From Profundicola chukchiensis (GTDB lineage Bacteria > Bacteroidota > Bacteroidia > Flavobacteriales > Weeksellaceae), in the NCBI RefSeq assembly GCF_029664245.1, contig NZ_JANAIE010000002.1, forward strand, positions 62,001 through 126,000: a stretch of DNA of 64,000 nt, read 5' to 3'. The position numbers and the translations under genes are program-made. Positions 27,262 through 36,047 of the stretch are shown one piece after another; positions within the stretch are counted from its first letter, which is position 1; each line of letters opens with the position of its first letter. The notes under the pieces are model-generated. The model was not told the origin of the DNA and did no database searches. It worked only from the letters and a program-made list of their open reading frames with translations.

Positions 27262-28176
27262 ATGATTTTAAATGTAACTAATGAAACCGATACTCTTAAA
27301 GCTGTTGTTCTAGGACAACCAGGCGGTATGGGTGAAGATCCAGAATTAAAAGACACTTTTGACTCAAAGTCAAGAGAAAGTGTTAAGCGCGGTATTTATC
27401 CAAGCGAAGAAGATGTAACCAAAGAAATGGAAGCTTTTGAAAAAGTGCTTAAAAAGCATGATGTTCAAGTTTTTAGACCTTGGGTGATTGAGGATTTAAA
27501 CCAAGTTTTCTCCCGTGATGTTGGATTTGTAATCGATGATAAATTCATCATTGCCAACCTAATCGAAGATAGAGAAGAAGAACAAAAAGCCTATGAGCGC
27601 ATTATTGATTCTATCTCAGAGAAAAATATAATTAAAACTCCAGATGATGTTCATGTAGAAGGTGGTGATGTTATTTTATGGAATGAATTTATGTTTGTAG
27701 GCTGCTATAAACAAGATGATTATTCTAAATATAAAACAGCACGAACTAACGCAAAAGCTGTTGAGTTCTTAAAACATCATTTCCCACACAAATGGGTGAT
27801 TGATATGGAGTTAATTAAAGATGACAACGATCCATTTAGAGGAATTCTACATTTAGATTGCACTTTCCAGCCTGTTGGTAAAGACAAAGCTATTATCTAC
27901 AAAAATGGCTTTTTAAATGAAAGACATTACCAAATTCTATTGGATTTATTTGGTCGTAAAAATGTGTTTGAAGTAACCAGAGAAGAAATGTATTGGATGA
28001 ATACCAACATTTTCTCTATTTCGCCTGAAGTGGTGGTTTCAGAAAAGAACTTTACGCGTCTAAACAATCACATGAGAAATGAATGGGGACTAACCGTAGA
28101 AGAAATTCCTTATCGTGAAGTTTCTAAAATGGGTGGTTTATTAAGATGTTCAACTATGCCGTTGATTCGAGAATAA
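27262..28176 (+). CDS. Amidinotransferase/arginine deiminase-fold hydrolase
   Basis: A 304-residue enzyme of the guanidine-modifying superfamily (dimethylarginine hydrolase, arginine deiminase, amidinotransferases). The expected catalytic set is visible: Glu-Gly-Gly-Asp (HVEGGDVI), His in LHLDCTFQPV and Cys in GGLLRCSTMPL near the C-terminus. It acts on a guanidino compound, but whether as deiminase, dimethylargininase or amidinotransferase cannot be decided. No arginine genes are adjacent. A bidirectional terminator separates it from the convergent ppx. Confidence 0.85.
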   Translation: MILNVTNETDTLKAVVLGQPGGMGEDPELKDTFDSKSRESVKRGIYPSEEDVTKEMEAFEKVLKKHDVQVFRPWVIEDLNQVFSRDVGFVIDDKFIIANLIEDREEEQKAYERIIDSISEKNIIKTPDDVHVEGGDVILWNEFMFVGCYKQDDYSKYKTARTNAKAVEFLKHHFPHKWVIDMELIKDDNDPFRGILHLDCTFQPVGKDKAIIYKNGFLNERHYQILLDLFGRKNVFEVTREEMYWMNTNIFSISPEVVVSEKNFTRLNNHMRNEWGLTVEEIPYREVSKMGGLLRCSTMPLIRE

Positions 28177-28193
28177 GCTTAACTTAAAAACAT

Positions 28194-28235
28194 AAAAAAG
28201 AGCGATAGTTTAGAAATAAATTATCGCTCTTTTTC
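28194..28235. terminator. Bidirectional terminator between the amidinotransferase-fold gene and ppx
   Basis: AAAAAGAGCGATA and TATCGCTCTTTTT form a 13-bp stem, with A's on one side and T's on the other, so it works on both strands. Confidence 0.9.
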
Positions 28236-28252
28236 CTTTTATCTGGTAATCC

Positions 28253-29143
28253 TTAATACTTGTTGTGATGATACATAAACTGAATAATTCCATCTGATAA
28301 ACCAATTTTAGGAACGTGAATCTTCTTAGATCCAGCGAACTTCATAATACTTACATAGATTTCAAGTGCTGGAATTACCACGTCTGCTCTATCCGTTTTC
28401 ATATTATATAGCGTCAATCTATCTTCAAAACTTAAGCCTTTAAGAATCTTTAATTGTTTAAATAAATAATTATATGACAAAGGCTTTCCAGGTTTACTTC
28501 CAGATTGCTTAAAAATGTGGTTAATATTACCTCCTGAACCCAAAAGCTCAATACTCTCATATGGTTTACAGTTTTCAACAACCCATGGTTTAACTTCTTT
28601 TTCAAGAAAATCCGCGCCCACTTTATCATGCAACCAACGTACAGTACCCACAGGAAAACTCTTGGTTGTGATTACTTTTCCATGCGCTAATAGCGTACAT
28701 TCGGTAGAACCACCACCAACATCCACGTAAAGATAATTCTTAGAATCAGTTACATAAGATTTTAATTCTGTTTCGAAAATAATATTCCCTTCGGTTTCTC
28801 CATCGATAATCTGCAAATCAATATCAGCCTCGTCTTTAATTCTCTGCACTACTTCTTCTCCATTACTCACTTCCCTCATCGCTGAAGTGGCAAAAGCTCT
28901 ATAATCCTGGATTTCGTGTACATCCATCAATAACCTAAAGGCTTTTAAAGCTTTAATCAATCGAGTAAGATTTTCATCTGATACATGCTCGGCAACAAAA
29001 GCGTCATACCCTAAACGCACAGGAGCTCTCACCAAACTTGTTTTGTTAAAAGTCCTGTGTGTTCCGTCGTCGTAAATGGTATTAACCAGCAAACGAATCG
29101 CATTGGAACCGACATCTATTGCTGCGAGTTTAGTTATCTTCAT
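28253..29143 (-). CDS. ppx: Exopolyphosphatase (Ppx/GppA family)
   Basis: Degrades polyphosphate from its ends, or hydrolyses pppGpp. From MKITKLAAIDVGSNAIRLLV it has 296 residues. Actin-like ATPase motifs DVGSNAIRLLV and VDVGGGSTE are present. It is a short, two-domain form lacking the C-terminal HD-like domain of E. coli Ppx, as in most Bacteroidota. Its start overlaps the ppk1 stop by 14 nt, linking synthesis and breakdown of polyphosphate in one operon. Confidence 0.92.
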   Translation of the reverse strand: MKITKLAAIDVGSNAIRLLVNTIYDDGTHRTFNKTSLVRAPVRLGYDAFVAEHVSDENLTRLIKALKAFRLLMDVHEIQDYRAFATSAMREVSNGEEVVQRIKDEADIDLQIIDGETEGNIIFETELKSYVTDSKNYLYVDVGGGSTECTLLAHGKVITTKSFPVGTVRWLHDKVGADFLEKEVKPWVVENCKPYESIELLGSGGNINHIFKQSGSKPGKPLSYNYLFKQLKILKGLSFEDRLTLYNMKTDRADVVIPALEIYVSIMKFAGSKKIHVPKIGLSDGIIQFMYHHNKY

Positions 29144-31220
29144 TGTATCTTTTTTTATAATATTCATAAATGCTCACTTGTGAGCGATTAGGTGCTAAGT
29201 CGTTTTCCTGATAAATCTCGTCTAAGGTTGCATTTTGAATTCTACCTTTCACATTATCATTAAAACTTAACTCAAATGTATCCATTATTTCTTCTTGAAG
29301 AATTGGATCATAAATCGGGCAAGTCATCTCTACCCTATGGTCAATATTTCGTGCCATTAAATCTGCAGAGGAAATATAAATTTTATCTTTTCCAGCATTT
29401 TTAAACCAAAAAACTCTCGGATGCTCAAGAAATTTATCGACTACACTTATGGCTTTTATATTTTCGCTTAACCCATACTTACCTGGTATCAAACAACAAA
29501 TTCCACGCACAACTAATCTCACTTCAACGCCAGCATCATTTGCTTCGTAAAGCTTATCAATCATTCCTTTATCAGATAAACTATTGATTTTAATATTAAT
29601 CTGTGCTGGCAAACCATTTTTCTGATTTTCAATTTCTTGATCAATAAGTTCATAGATTCTTCTTCGGGTACTAAATGGAGATAAAATCAAGTGTTTGTAA
29701 TCTTTAACTTTATAATTAGCTTGGAAAAAGTCAAAAACTTCATCAATTTCAGTGGCAATTTCTTTGTGCGATGTTAAAAGAGTGAAATCCGTATAAATCC
29801 TGGCAGTTTTCTCATGAAAATTCCCGGTTGAAATAAAGGCAATCTTCTTTAAATTTTCTTCATCCTCTTCATCCGTGTAAGTTACTACACCTATTTTTGA
29901 GTGAACTTTAAGATCAGCCACTCCAAAAATTACTTGAACACCTTCGTCTTGCAGGATTTTAGACCAATTCACATTGTTAGCCTCATCGAATCTAGCACGT
30001 AATTCTAAAACAGCTGTGACTTCCTTCCCGTTTCTAACAGCATTAACTAAGGCACTCATTATTTGCGACTGATTCGCCACACGATAAACTGTCATTTTAA
30101 TCGCCTTAACCTTAGGATCTATCGCGCACTCTCTAAGAAACTTTAAGAAAATAGAATAGTCCGTATAAGGCGCATGCAACATGTGGTCTTGCTGTTCAAT
30201 GGCTTTAATATAACTTTTAACACCAACCAAAGCAGGAGGCGTCAAAGGTTGAATGGCTGCATTATTTAATTCGGCTCTACCTAAATCCGGAAAGCCAATA
30301 AAGTCTCTTTTGTTGTGATATTTACTCCCTGGCGAAACACTATCGTATTTATCGATGTGCATGATATTTTTAACGTACTCAAAAGTATCTGGAGCCATGT
30401 CTTTATCATAAACCAAGCGAACGGGCTCGCCACTTCTACGTCGCTCTACGCTTCGTGCTATTCTATCCATAAAACTACGCTGAACATCTTGATCTAAATC
30501 TAGTTCAGCATCTTTAGATGACTTAATAGAATGAGCTTCAATATGGTCATAATCAAAGATTTCGAAGATTTCATCGAGATTATATCGAATCGCATCTTCT
30601 AGCATCATAAAATACTTCTTATTTTCCTTGGAAGGTAAAACGATAAACCTTGAAAATATATAAGTTGGAACCTCTATTATGGCATAATTCACAATATCTT
30701 CATTCAGGTTTTTACTGAACTTGGTCATCTTAACTGCCAAATAATAAGCATCCTCTCTAAAAGACGGAATCCTTTCTTGGTCAGGTTTCCATAAGAAAAC
30801 AGCCGTTGTGTGACTTAACTTTTCTTGATATAATTTTTTGATATAAGCAATATGCTCCTCCTCTAGCTGATGCTCGTCGATAAAATAAATATCCTCATCC
30901 TCTAGCTGTCTGATAATCTCTTGAAATGTTCTATCGTAATTATCTTGTTGAAGCGCTACCACTTCTCTTATTTCAGATAAAAGCTTTTTTAAAGATTGAC
31001 CTTCTATAATATTATTATATGCTGCAGAATCAAGTTCTAATGCACGCAAAACGGTAGCATATCTAACCTTATAAAACTCATCTAAGTTATTGGAGTAAAT
31101 ACCCAAAAACCTCAATCTATCTAATAAGGGAACTGTTTTGTCTCTCGCCTCCTGCAGCACTCTTGCATTGAATTTCAACCAAGTTATTTCGCGATTTATG
31201 TATTTAATAGGAGTCGTCAT
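29130..31220 (-). CDS. ppk1: Polyphosphate kinase 1
   Basis: Reversibly polymerises the ATP gamma-phosphate into polyphosphate at the membrane. At 696 residues it has the full four-domain length. The autophosphorylated histidine lies in GVADLKVHSKIGVV, and the conserved ISTGNFHEKTARIYTD and SSADLMARNIDHRVE match PPK1. It starts one base after the SixA-like phosphatase stop and overlaps ppx. Confidence 0.96.
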   Translation of the reverse strand: MTTPIKYINREITWLKFNARVLQEARDKTVPLLDRLRFLGIYSNNLDEFYKVRYATVLRALELDSAAYNNIIEGQSLKKLLSEIREVVALQQDNYDRTFQEIIRQLEDEDIYFIDEHQLEEEHIAYIKKLYQEKLSHTTAVFLWKPDQERIPSFREDAYYLAVKMTKFSKNLNEDIVNYAIIEVPTYIFSRFIVLPSKENKKYFMMLEDAIRYNLDEIFEIFDYDHIEAHSIKSSKDAELDLDQDVQRSFMDRIARSVERRRSGEPVRLVYDKDMAPDTFEYVKNIMHIDKYDSVSPGSKYHNKRDFIGFPDLGRAELNNAAIQPLTPPALVGVKSYIKAIEQQDHMLHAPYTDYSIFLKFLRECAIDPKVKAIKMTVYRVANQSQIMSALVNAVRNGKEVTAVLELRARFDEANNVNWSKILQDEGVQVIFGVADLKVHSKIGVVTYTDEEDEENLKKIAFISTGNFHEKTARIYTDFTLLTSHKEIATEIDEVFDFFQANYKVKDYKHLILSPFSTRRRIYELIDQEIENQKNGLPAQINIKINSLSDKGMIDKLYEANDAGVEVRLVVRGICCLIPGKYGLSENIKAISVVDKFLEHPRVFWFKNAGKDKIYISSADLMARNIDHRVEMTCPIYDPILQEEIMDTFELSFNDNVKGRIQNATLDEIYQENDLAPNRSQVSIYEYYKKRYNEDN

Positions 31221-31706
31221 TTACAGGATTTTGCCTTTTGAAATTAAAAAATTTAACTTTCCATCAGCAATATCATGCCAATTATCTTGCTTAAAACTAA
31301 TAGATGCAACACTAGCAGTTTTAAACTCAAATAATGATTCACCTGTAAGAAAGCTTATTAAATCAATACAAGCATCATTGTGTCCAAAAATAATCGCTGA
31401 ATCCATTTCATTAGGAAACTCTGCAATAGCTTTTTTTAAATCTAGATAGAAGAATGTGTATAAATCTTTATGAATTTTCAACCGATCTAGCTGCTTAAAT
31501 TCTTTAGAAAATATAACCGCTGTATGCAAAGCTCGTGTCGCATAACTTGTAGCCCAAAAAGCAGGTATTTCGGTTAGTTTATTTTTTAAGATGGCAGCGT
31601 GATTTTCTGCTCTATCAATGCCACGTGGAAGCAAAGGACGATCATAATCTGCGATATCATAATCCCAACTCGATTTGGCATGTCTTACGATGATTAAATT
31701 CTTCAT
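31221..31706 (-). CDS. Histidine phosphatase, SixA-like
   Basis: A 161-residue phosphatase of the RHG-type histidine phosphatase family. It begins MKNLIIVRHAKSSWDY, where the RHxKS motif is the SixA subfamily form of the RHG catalytic loop, and later has IIFGHNDACIDL with the second catalytic His. SixA acts on phosphohistidine proteins; the target here is unknown. The ORF runs upstream to 31790 but conserved homology begins at this ATG. It is first in the operon with ppk1 and ppx, so it might act in phosphate signalling, an inference from position. Confidence 0.88.
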   Translation of the reverse strand: MKNLIIVRHAKSSWDYDIADYDRPLLPRGIDRAENHAAILKNKLTEIPAFWATSYATRALHTAVIFSKEFKQLDRLKIHKDLYTFFYLDLKKAIAEFPNEMDSAIIFGHNDACIDLISFLTGESLFEFKTASVASISFKQDNWHDIADGKLNFLISKGKIL

Positions 31707-31747
31707 AAATGAAGCTTGTAGATTTCTTGGTGAATGTTGATTTCTAA

Positions 31748-31755
31748 CAAATGTA
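31748..31755 (-). promoter_or_regulatory. Putative -7 box of the sixA-like/ppk1/ppx operon
   Basis: Minus strand TACATTTG, 42 nt before the ATG; TTTG at 31772-31769 is only 13 nt away. Confidence 0.4.
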
Positions 31756-31863
31756 CAATTTAATAAAACAAATTTTATTTTAAAAAACACGAATGAAAGC
31801 TAGAGAGAACCAAGCAAATAATGCTTAAATTGCAGGATACTTAACTTTAAATTTTATTTTAAA

Positions 31864-31887
31864 GTGGTAATTCTCTATTTTTACCAC
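31864..31887. promoter_or_regulatory. Inverted repeat upstream of the DUF4290 gene
   Basis: GTGGTAA and TTACCAC flank ten bases, in the promoter region (TATTTTTA lies inside). Operator is a guess from position. Confidence 0.3.
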
Positions 31888-31918
31888 CTACTTACACATT
31901 TTTAATCCATAGATTTCA

Positions 31919-32539
31919 ATGCAATATAATACAACGAGAGAGAAATTGATCATTCCAGAATATGGTCGACATGTTCAGGAAATGGTAAATCATTGCAAAA
32001 AGATAGAAAACAAGGACGATAGAAACGAATTTGCTCATGCTATTATAGAGGTAATGGGTAACCTAAACACGCATCTACGTGATGTTCAGGATTTTCAACA
32101 TAAGCTTTGGGATCAGTTATTTATAATGGCAGATTTTGATTTAGATGTTGATTCTCCCTATCCAACACCTAAAAAAGAAGATTTCTCTAAACCACCTAAC
32201 AAAATTCCTTATCCGGTATTTAATTTAAAATATCGCTACTACGGACAAAACATCCAGCGAATGATTGATGTGGCTGTTGAGTGGGAAGAAGGAGAAAAAA
32301 GAGATGGGCTTATCCAGTCGATCGCCAACCAAATGAAAAAAAGTTATTTGCTTTGGAACAAGGATAATGTAGACGATAGAGTTATATTCAATCAATTAAA
32401 AGATATGTCTAATGGTAAAATTGATATCCAACAAATGGAAGAAGATATCAATCTTTCCTCTTCGCGTGATTTAACGCAAGGAAAACCAAGAGGAGCCAAG
32501 AAATACTCTAAGAAAAGAAGACCAAAAAGAAAAAAATAA
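31919..32539 (+). CDS. DUF4290 family protein
   Basis: A 206-residue cytoplasmic protein of a family restricted to Bacteroidota. The family start YNTTREKLIIPEYGRHVQEM and ...AHAIIEVMGNLNTHLRDVQDF are exact. The C-terminus is a strongly basic tail (KYSKKRRPKRKK) that could bind RNA or DNA. It is 14 nt ahead of murA, an arrangement common in the phylum. Function is unknown; proximity to murA hints at the envelope but proves nothing. Confidence 0.9.
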   Translation: MQYNTTREKLIIPEYGRHVQEMVNHCKKIENKDDRNEFAHAIIEVMGNLNTHLRDVQDFQHKLWDQLFIMADFDLDVDSPYPTPKKEDFSKPPNKIPYPVFNLKYRYYGQNIQRMIDVAVEWEEGEKRDGLIQSIANQMKKSYLLWNKDNVDDRVIFNQLKDMSNGKIDIQQMEEDINLSSSRDLTQGKPRGAKKYSKKRRPKRKK

Positions 32540-32553
32540 AATTCTAAATTTAT

Positions 32554-33870
32554 ATGCCAAAATTGGAGATTCGTGGTGGGAAACCGCTTAAAGGCGAAAT
32601 CATACCACAGGGAGCTAAAAATGAGGCGCTGCAAATTCTTTGCGCTACCTTATTAACAGATGAACCCGTACGAATTAAAAATATTCCCGACATTAAAGAT
32701 GTCAACCGCTTGATAGAAATCCTAGGAAGTTTAGATGTTAGCATCACCAAACACGCCAAGGGAGATTATACTTTTCAAGCGAATAATCTACACATAGACT
32801 ACCTTAAAACTAAAGACTTCAAAAAAGATGGCGCGTCTCTTCGTGGGTCGGTTATGTTAATGGGACCTTTCTTAGCAAGATTTGGATTTGCTTATATGCC
32901 AAAACCAGGTGGAGATAAAATCGGTAGACGTAGATTAGATACGCACTTCGAAGGATTCGAAAAACTAGGCGCTGAATTTAGATATTCTCCAGAAGAAAGT
33001 TTCTATGGTGTAGAACTTCCCGAAGGCAAAAAATTAAAAGGAAGCTATATGCTTCTAGAAGAAGCTTCTGTTACGGGTACAGCCAATATTCTTATGGCAG
33101 CCGTTTTTGCAGAAGGTAAGACTCAGATTTACAACGCTGCTTGTGAACCATATATTCAACAATTGTGTAAGATGTTGAATCGAATGGGAGCTAAAATCGA
33201 AGGAGTAGGTTCAAATTTACTAACCATTGAAGGCGTTGAAAAACTAGGTGGAACAGAACACACCATTCTTCCAGATATGATTGAAATCGGTTCTTGGATT
33301 GGCTTAGCGGCGATGACAAGATCTGAAATTACAATTAAAAATGTTGGATGGGAACATCTTGGTGTTATTCCAGATACTTTCAAAAAACTTGGTATTAAGT
33401 TAGAAAAAGTTGGAGACGACATTTATATTCCAGCTCAAGAAAGTTATGAAATCCAAAGTTTTATCGATGGTTCAATCATGACAATCTCTGATGCGCCATG
33501 GCCAGGTTTCACACCAGATTTATTGAGTATTATTTTGGTAGTAGCAACACAAGCCAAAGGAAGTGTGCTTATTCATCAGAAAATGTTTGAAAGCAGATTG
33601 TTCTTCGTCGATAAATTAATTGACATGGGAGCTCAGATTATTCTATGTGATCCTCATCGTGCAACTGTAATTGGACAAAATCATGCGACACCTTTGAGAG
33701 GTCAGACTTTAACTTCTCCTGACATTAGAGCGGGTATTGCTTTATTAATTGCAGCTTTATCGGCAAAAGGAACAAGTACGATTTTCAACATTGAACAAAT
33801 CGACCGTGGATATGAAGATATCGACGAAAGATTACGCAAAATTGGTGCGGATATAAGACGTGTCGATTAG
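32554..33870 (+). CDS. murA: UDP-N-acetylglucosamine 1-carboxyvinyltransferase (Asp-type)
   Basis: First committed step of peptidoglycan synthesis: transfers enolpyruvate from PEP to UDP-GlcNAc in the cytoplasm. The 438 residues have the family fold: start RGGKPLKGEIIPQGAKNEAL, SLRGSVMLMGPFLARF and IGSWIGLAAMTRSE. The catalytic-loop residue, Cys115 in E. coli (PGGCTIG), is Asp121 here (PGGDKIG). Enzymes with this change are active but not alkylated by fosfomycin, so intrinsic fosfomycin resistance at the target is expected. It is in an operon with the DUF4290 gene and has a terminator. Confidence 0.97.
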   Translation: MPKLEIRGGKPLKGEIIPQGAKNEALQILCATLLTDEPVRIKNIPDIKDVNRLIEILGSLDVSITKHAKGDYTFQANNLHIDYLKTKDFKKDGASLRGSVMLMGPFLARFGFAYMPKPGGDKIGRRRLDTHFEGFEKLGAEFRYSPEESFYGVELPEGKKLKGSYMLLEEASVTGTANILMAAVFAEGKTQIYNAACEPYIQQLCKMLNRMGAKIEGVGSNLLTIEGVEKLGGTEHTILPDMIEIGSWIGLAAMTRSEITIKNVGWEHLGVIPDTFKKLGIKLEKVGDDIYIPAQESYEIQSFIDGSIMTISDAPWPGFTPDLLSIILVVATQAKGSVLIHQKMFESRLFFVDKLIDMGAQIILCDPHRATVIGQNHATPLRGQTLTSPDIRAGIALLIAALSAKGTSTIFNIEQIDRGYEDIDERLRKIGADIRRVD

Positions 33871-33896
33871 ACTAAAATAATATATATAAATTACAG

Positions 33897-33934
33897 AAAA
33901 CCATGTTCAAAATACGTTCTTTTGGCATGGTTTT
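33897..33934 (+). terminator. murA: murA terminator
   Basis: AAAACCATG and CATGGTTTT with a 20-base loop that holds a further AAAA/TTTT pairing; 27 nt after the stop codon. Confidence 0.65.
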
Positions 33935-33966
33935 CATTGTAAATAGGAATTAAATAAAGCTAGAAA

Positions 33967-34000
33967 TTGTTTTCATCTCATTAGATTAAGACTACCTTTG
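33967..34000 (+). promoter_or_regulatory. Promoter of the DUF368 operon (TTG, TACCTTTG)
   Basis: TTG at 33967-33969 and TACCTTTG at 33993-34000, 23 nt apart, at the long end of accepted spacing. It puts the start codon at 34025 and not at the earlier ATG-less ORF start. Confidence 0.6.
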
Positions 34001-34024
34001 CAAACGATTATTTCAATCCAAACT

Positions 34025-35041
34025 ATGCGCAGTTTCAAAGATTATTTTATTATATTTTTAAAAGGCCTAGGAATGGGTGCAGCCGATGTTGTACCAGGAG
34101 TTTCAGGAGGGACTATTGCCTTTATCGCAGGTATTTACGAAGAATTATTAGATAGTATCTCCGCCATAAAACCTTCTTTAATTAATGATTTAAAAGAAGG
34201 TGGAATTTCGGCTGTTTGGGAAAAAGTAAATGGAAATTTCTTAGCTGCTCTACTTTCAGGAATCGCTGTTAGTATTTTGTCATTAGCTAAAATATTAACC
34301 TATGCCATGCAGTTCTACCCTACCCAATTATGGGCATTCTTTTTTGGGTTGATTATCGCCAGTATTTGGTACGTTGGAAAACAAATCAAAAAATGGGATT
34401 TCGGGGTTATTGCCGGTCTTATTCTTGGAACTTTAGCGGTTTATTATCTTTCGATTACACCACCATTAGGTGCTAATTCATCCTATTTATTTTTATTCTT
34501 TGCAGGTTCAATTGCGGCTTGCGCTATGATTTTACCCGGCGTTTCAGGTAGTTTTATCTTACTACTTCTAGGAGCATATGCCACGGTGATTTCGGCAGTT
34601 GGAAATCATGATTTTGTGACCGTTGGCGTAGTTGGAATTGGAGCTGTAACTGGATTGATCGCATTTTCGAAGTTATTAAAATACCTTTTGCATCATTATC
34701 ACAATACACTCATAGCTGTTTTAACCGGTTTTTTAATCGGATCATTATGGAAGATTTGGCCATGGAAAAAAGATGAAATGATTTATGTAAAAGAAGTCGG
34801 AGCCTCAGAAGCATCCAATTATTTGGGTGATTTCAACAGCCTATCTGCCTATCTTAAGACAGCAAGCACAGAAGAGTTTGGACGATACAAAGCATTTATA
34901 GAAACTAATATATTACCAAAAACCTACGAAAACCTTAACCCTGGAGCTAGCGCAGATTTAATACCTGCTGCTATATTTTTAGTCCTAGGCTTTTCGGTTA
35001 TATTTATCATAGAATTCATCGCGAAAAAGAAAAATGTATAA
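34025..35041 (+). CDS. DUF368 polyprenyl-phosphate carrier, copy 1
   Basis: A 338-residue membrane protein with about nine helices. It begins MRSFKDYFIIFLKGLGMGAADVVPGVSGG, and the motif PGVSGGTIAFIAGIYEE plus the second half-repeat LPGVSGSFILLLLGAY mark DUF368. Members (PopT) are reported to recycle undecaprenyl phosphate across the inner membrane for wall and glycan synthesis. It overlaps copy 2 by 8 nt. The upstream ORF extension lies inside the promoter. Confidence 0.92.
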   Translation: MRSFKDYFIIFLKGLGMGAADVVPGVSGGTIAFIAGIYEELLDSISAIKPSLINDLKEGGISAVWEKVNGNFLAALLSGIAVSILSLAKILTYAMQFYPTQLWAFFFGLIIASIWYVGKQIKKWDFGVIAGLILGTLAVYYLSITPPLGANSSYLFLFFAGSIAACAMILPGVSGSFILLLLGAYATVISAVGNHDFVTVGVVGIGAVTGLIAFSKLLKYLLHHYHNTLIAVLTGFLIGSLWKIWPWKKDEMIYVKEVGASEASNYLGDFNSLSAYLKTASTEEFGRYKAFIETNILPKTYENLNPGASADLIPAAIFLVLGFSVIFIIEFIAKKKNV

Positions 35042-36047
35042 AAGATCATTCATAGACTACGTCGTACTTTATTTTAAAGGACTCCTAATGGGAACTGCTA
35101 ACAAAATCCCAGGGGTTTCTGGTGGAATGATAGCATTGGTGACGGGATTCTATGAAGAAATGATTTATTCATTTCAAAAAATCAATATCAAATCACTTCA
35201 ACTACTCTTGGCGGGTAGATTTAGAAAGTTTTTTGAATACATTAATTTTAAGTTTTTATTCGCAACCAACTTTGGTTCTATTTCTGCCTTTTTCTCCATC
35301 TCTCTATTGATAGATTGGCTTATGAGAACCCCGGCAGAAAAGGGTTTAGGTTTAGAAACTGAAGTCTGGAGTTATTTCTTCGGACTAATTATCGGATCTA
35401 TTTATTATGTTTCCTTAAAAGTCAAGAAATGGACACTCAAACCTTATATGGGGGTTGTTTTCGGGGCAGTTTTGGGACTTATAATATCCTTTATGGACCC
35501 GATGCCACCCAACGATAATTATTGGTTTATCTTTCTCTGTGGTATAATTGGCGTATCTGGAATGACATTACCCGGTTTCTCAGGATCCTTTATATTAATC
35601 ATTATTGGAAATTACAACTTATTAATGGTAGATGCGGTAAATAACCTATTCTATGCGCTCACAGCAGTATTTAACGGCGACTTCAAGATGTTGGGAACTT
35701 CATCTTTGGTTGAGCGTGCTGAACGCGTTAGAATGATTTATTTAGTTGGAATCTTTGCCTCTGGTTCTTTGTTTGGAATGGTAACTTTTTCCAAATTGAT
35801 GGGCTTCTTATTAAGACGTTGGCACAATATCGTAATTGCCACATTAATGGGCTTTATTATTGGATCATTAGGAGCCGCTTGGCCTTGGAAAACAGAAGAT
35901 TTAGACCATCACAATCAATTGATTGGCTACACTCGATTTATACCAGAAATTGATGCTAGATTTTTTATCCAAATTTTATGCATTATCATTGGTATTGCAT
36001 CCATATTACTTATTAAGCATTATGAAAACAAAAGAATCAAACTTTAA
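35034..36047 (+). CDS. DUF368 polyprenyl-phosphate carrier, copy 2
   Basis: A 337-residue paralogue of the preceding gene with the same two half-repeats: KIPGVSGGMIALVTGFYEE and LPGFSGSFILIIIGNY, where Phe replaces Val in the second. Both copies begin with a similar short basic start and end in a last hydrophobic helix. The two are divergent enough to be an old duplication and may form a heterodimer or serve different lipid carriers. It overlaps the aroE start by 26 nt. Confidence 0.92.
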   Translation: MYKRSFIDYVVLYFKGLLMGTANKIPGVSGGMIALVTGFYEEMIYSFQKINIKSLQLLLAGRFRKFFEYINFKFLFATNFGSISAFFSISLLIDWLMRTPAEKGLGLETEVWSYFFGLIIGSIYYVSLKVKKWTLKPYMGVVFGAVLGLIISFMDPMPPNDNYWFIFLCGIIGVSGMTLPGFSGSFILIIIGNYNLLMVDAVNNLFYALTAVFNGDFKMLGTSSLVERAERVRMIYLVGIFASGSLFGMVTFSKLMGFLLRRWHNIVIATLMGFIIGSLGAAWPWKTEDLDHHNQLIGYTRFIPEIDARFFIQILCIIIGIASILLIKHYENKRIKL

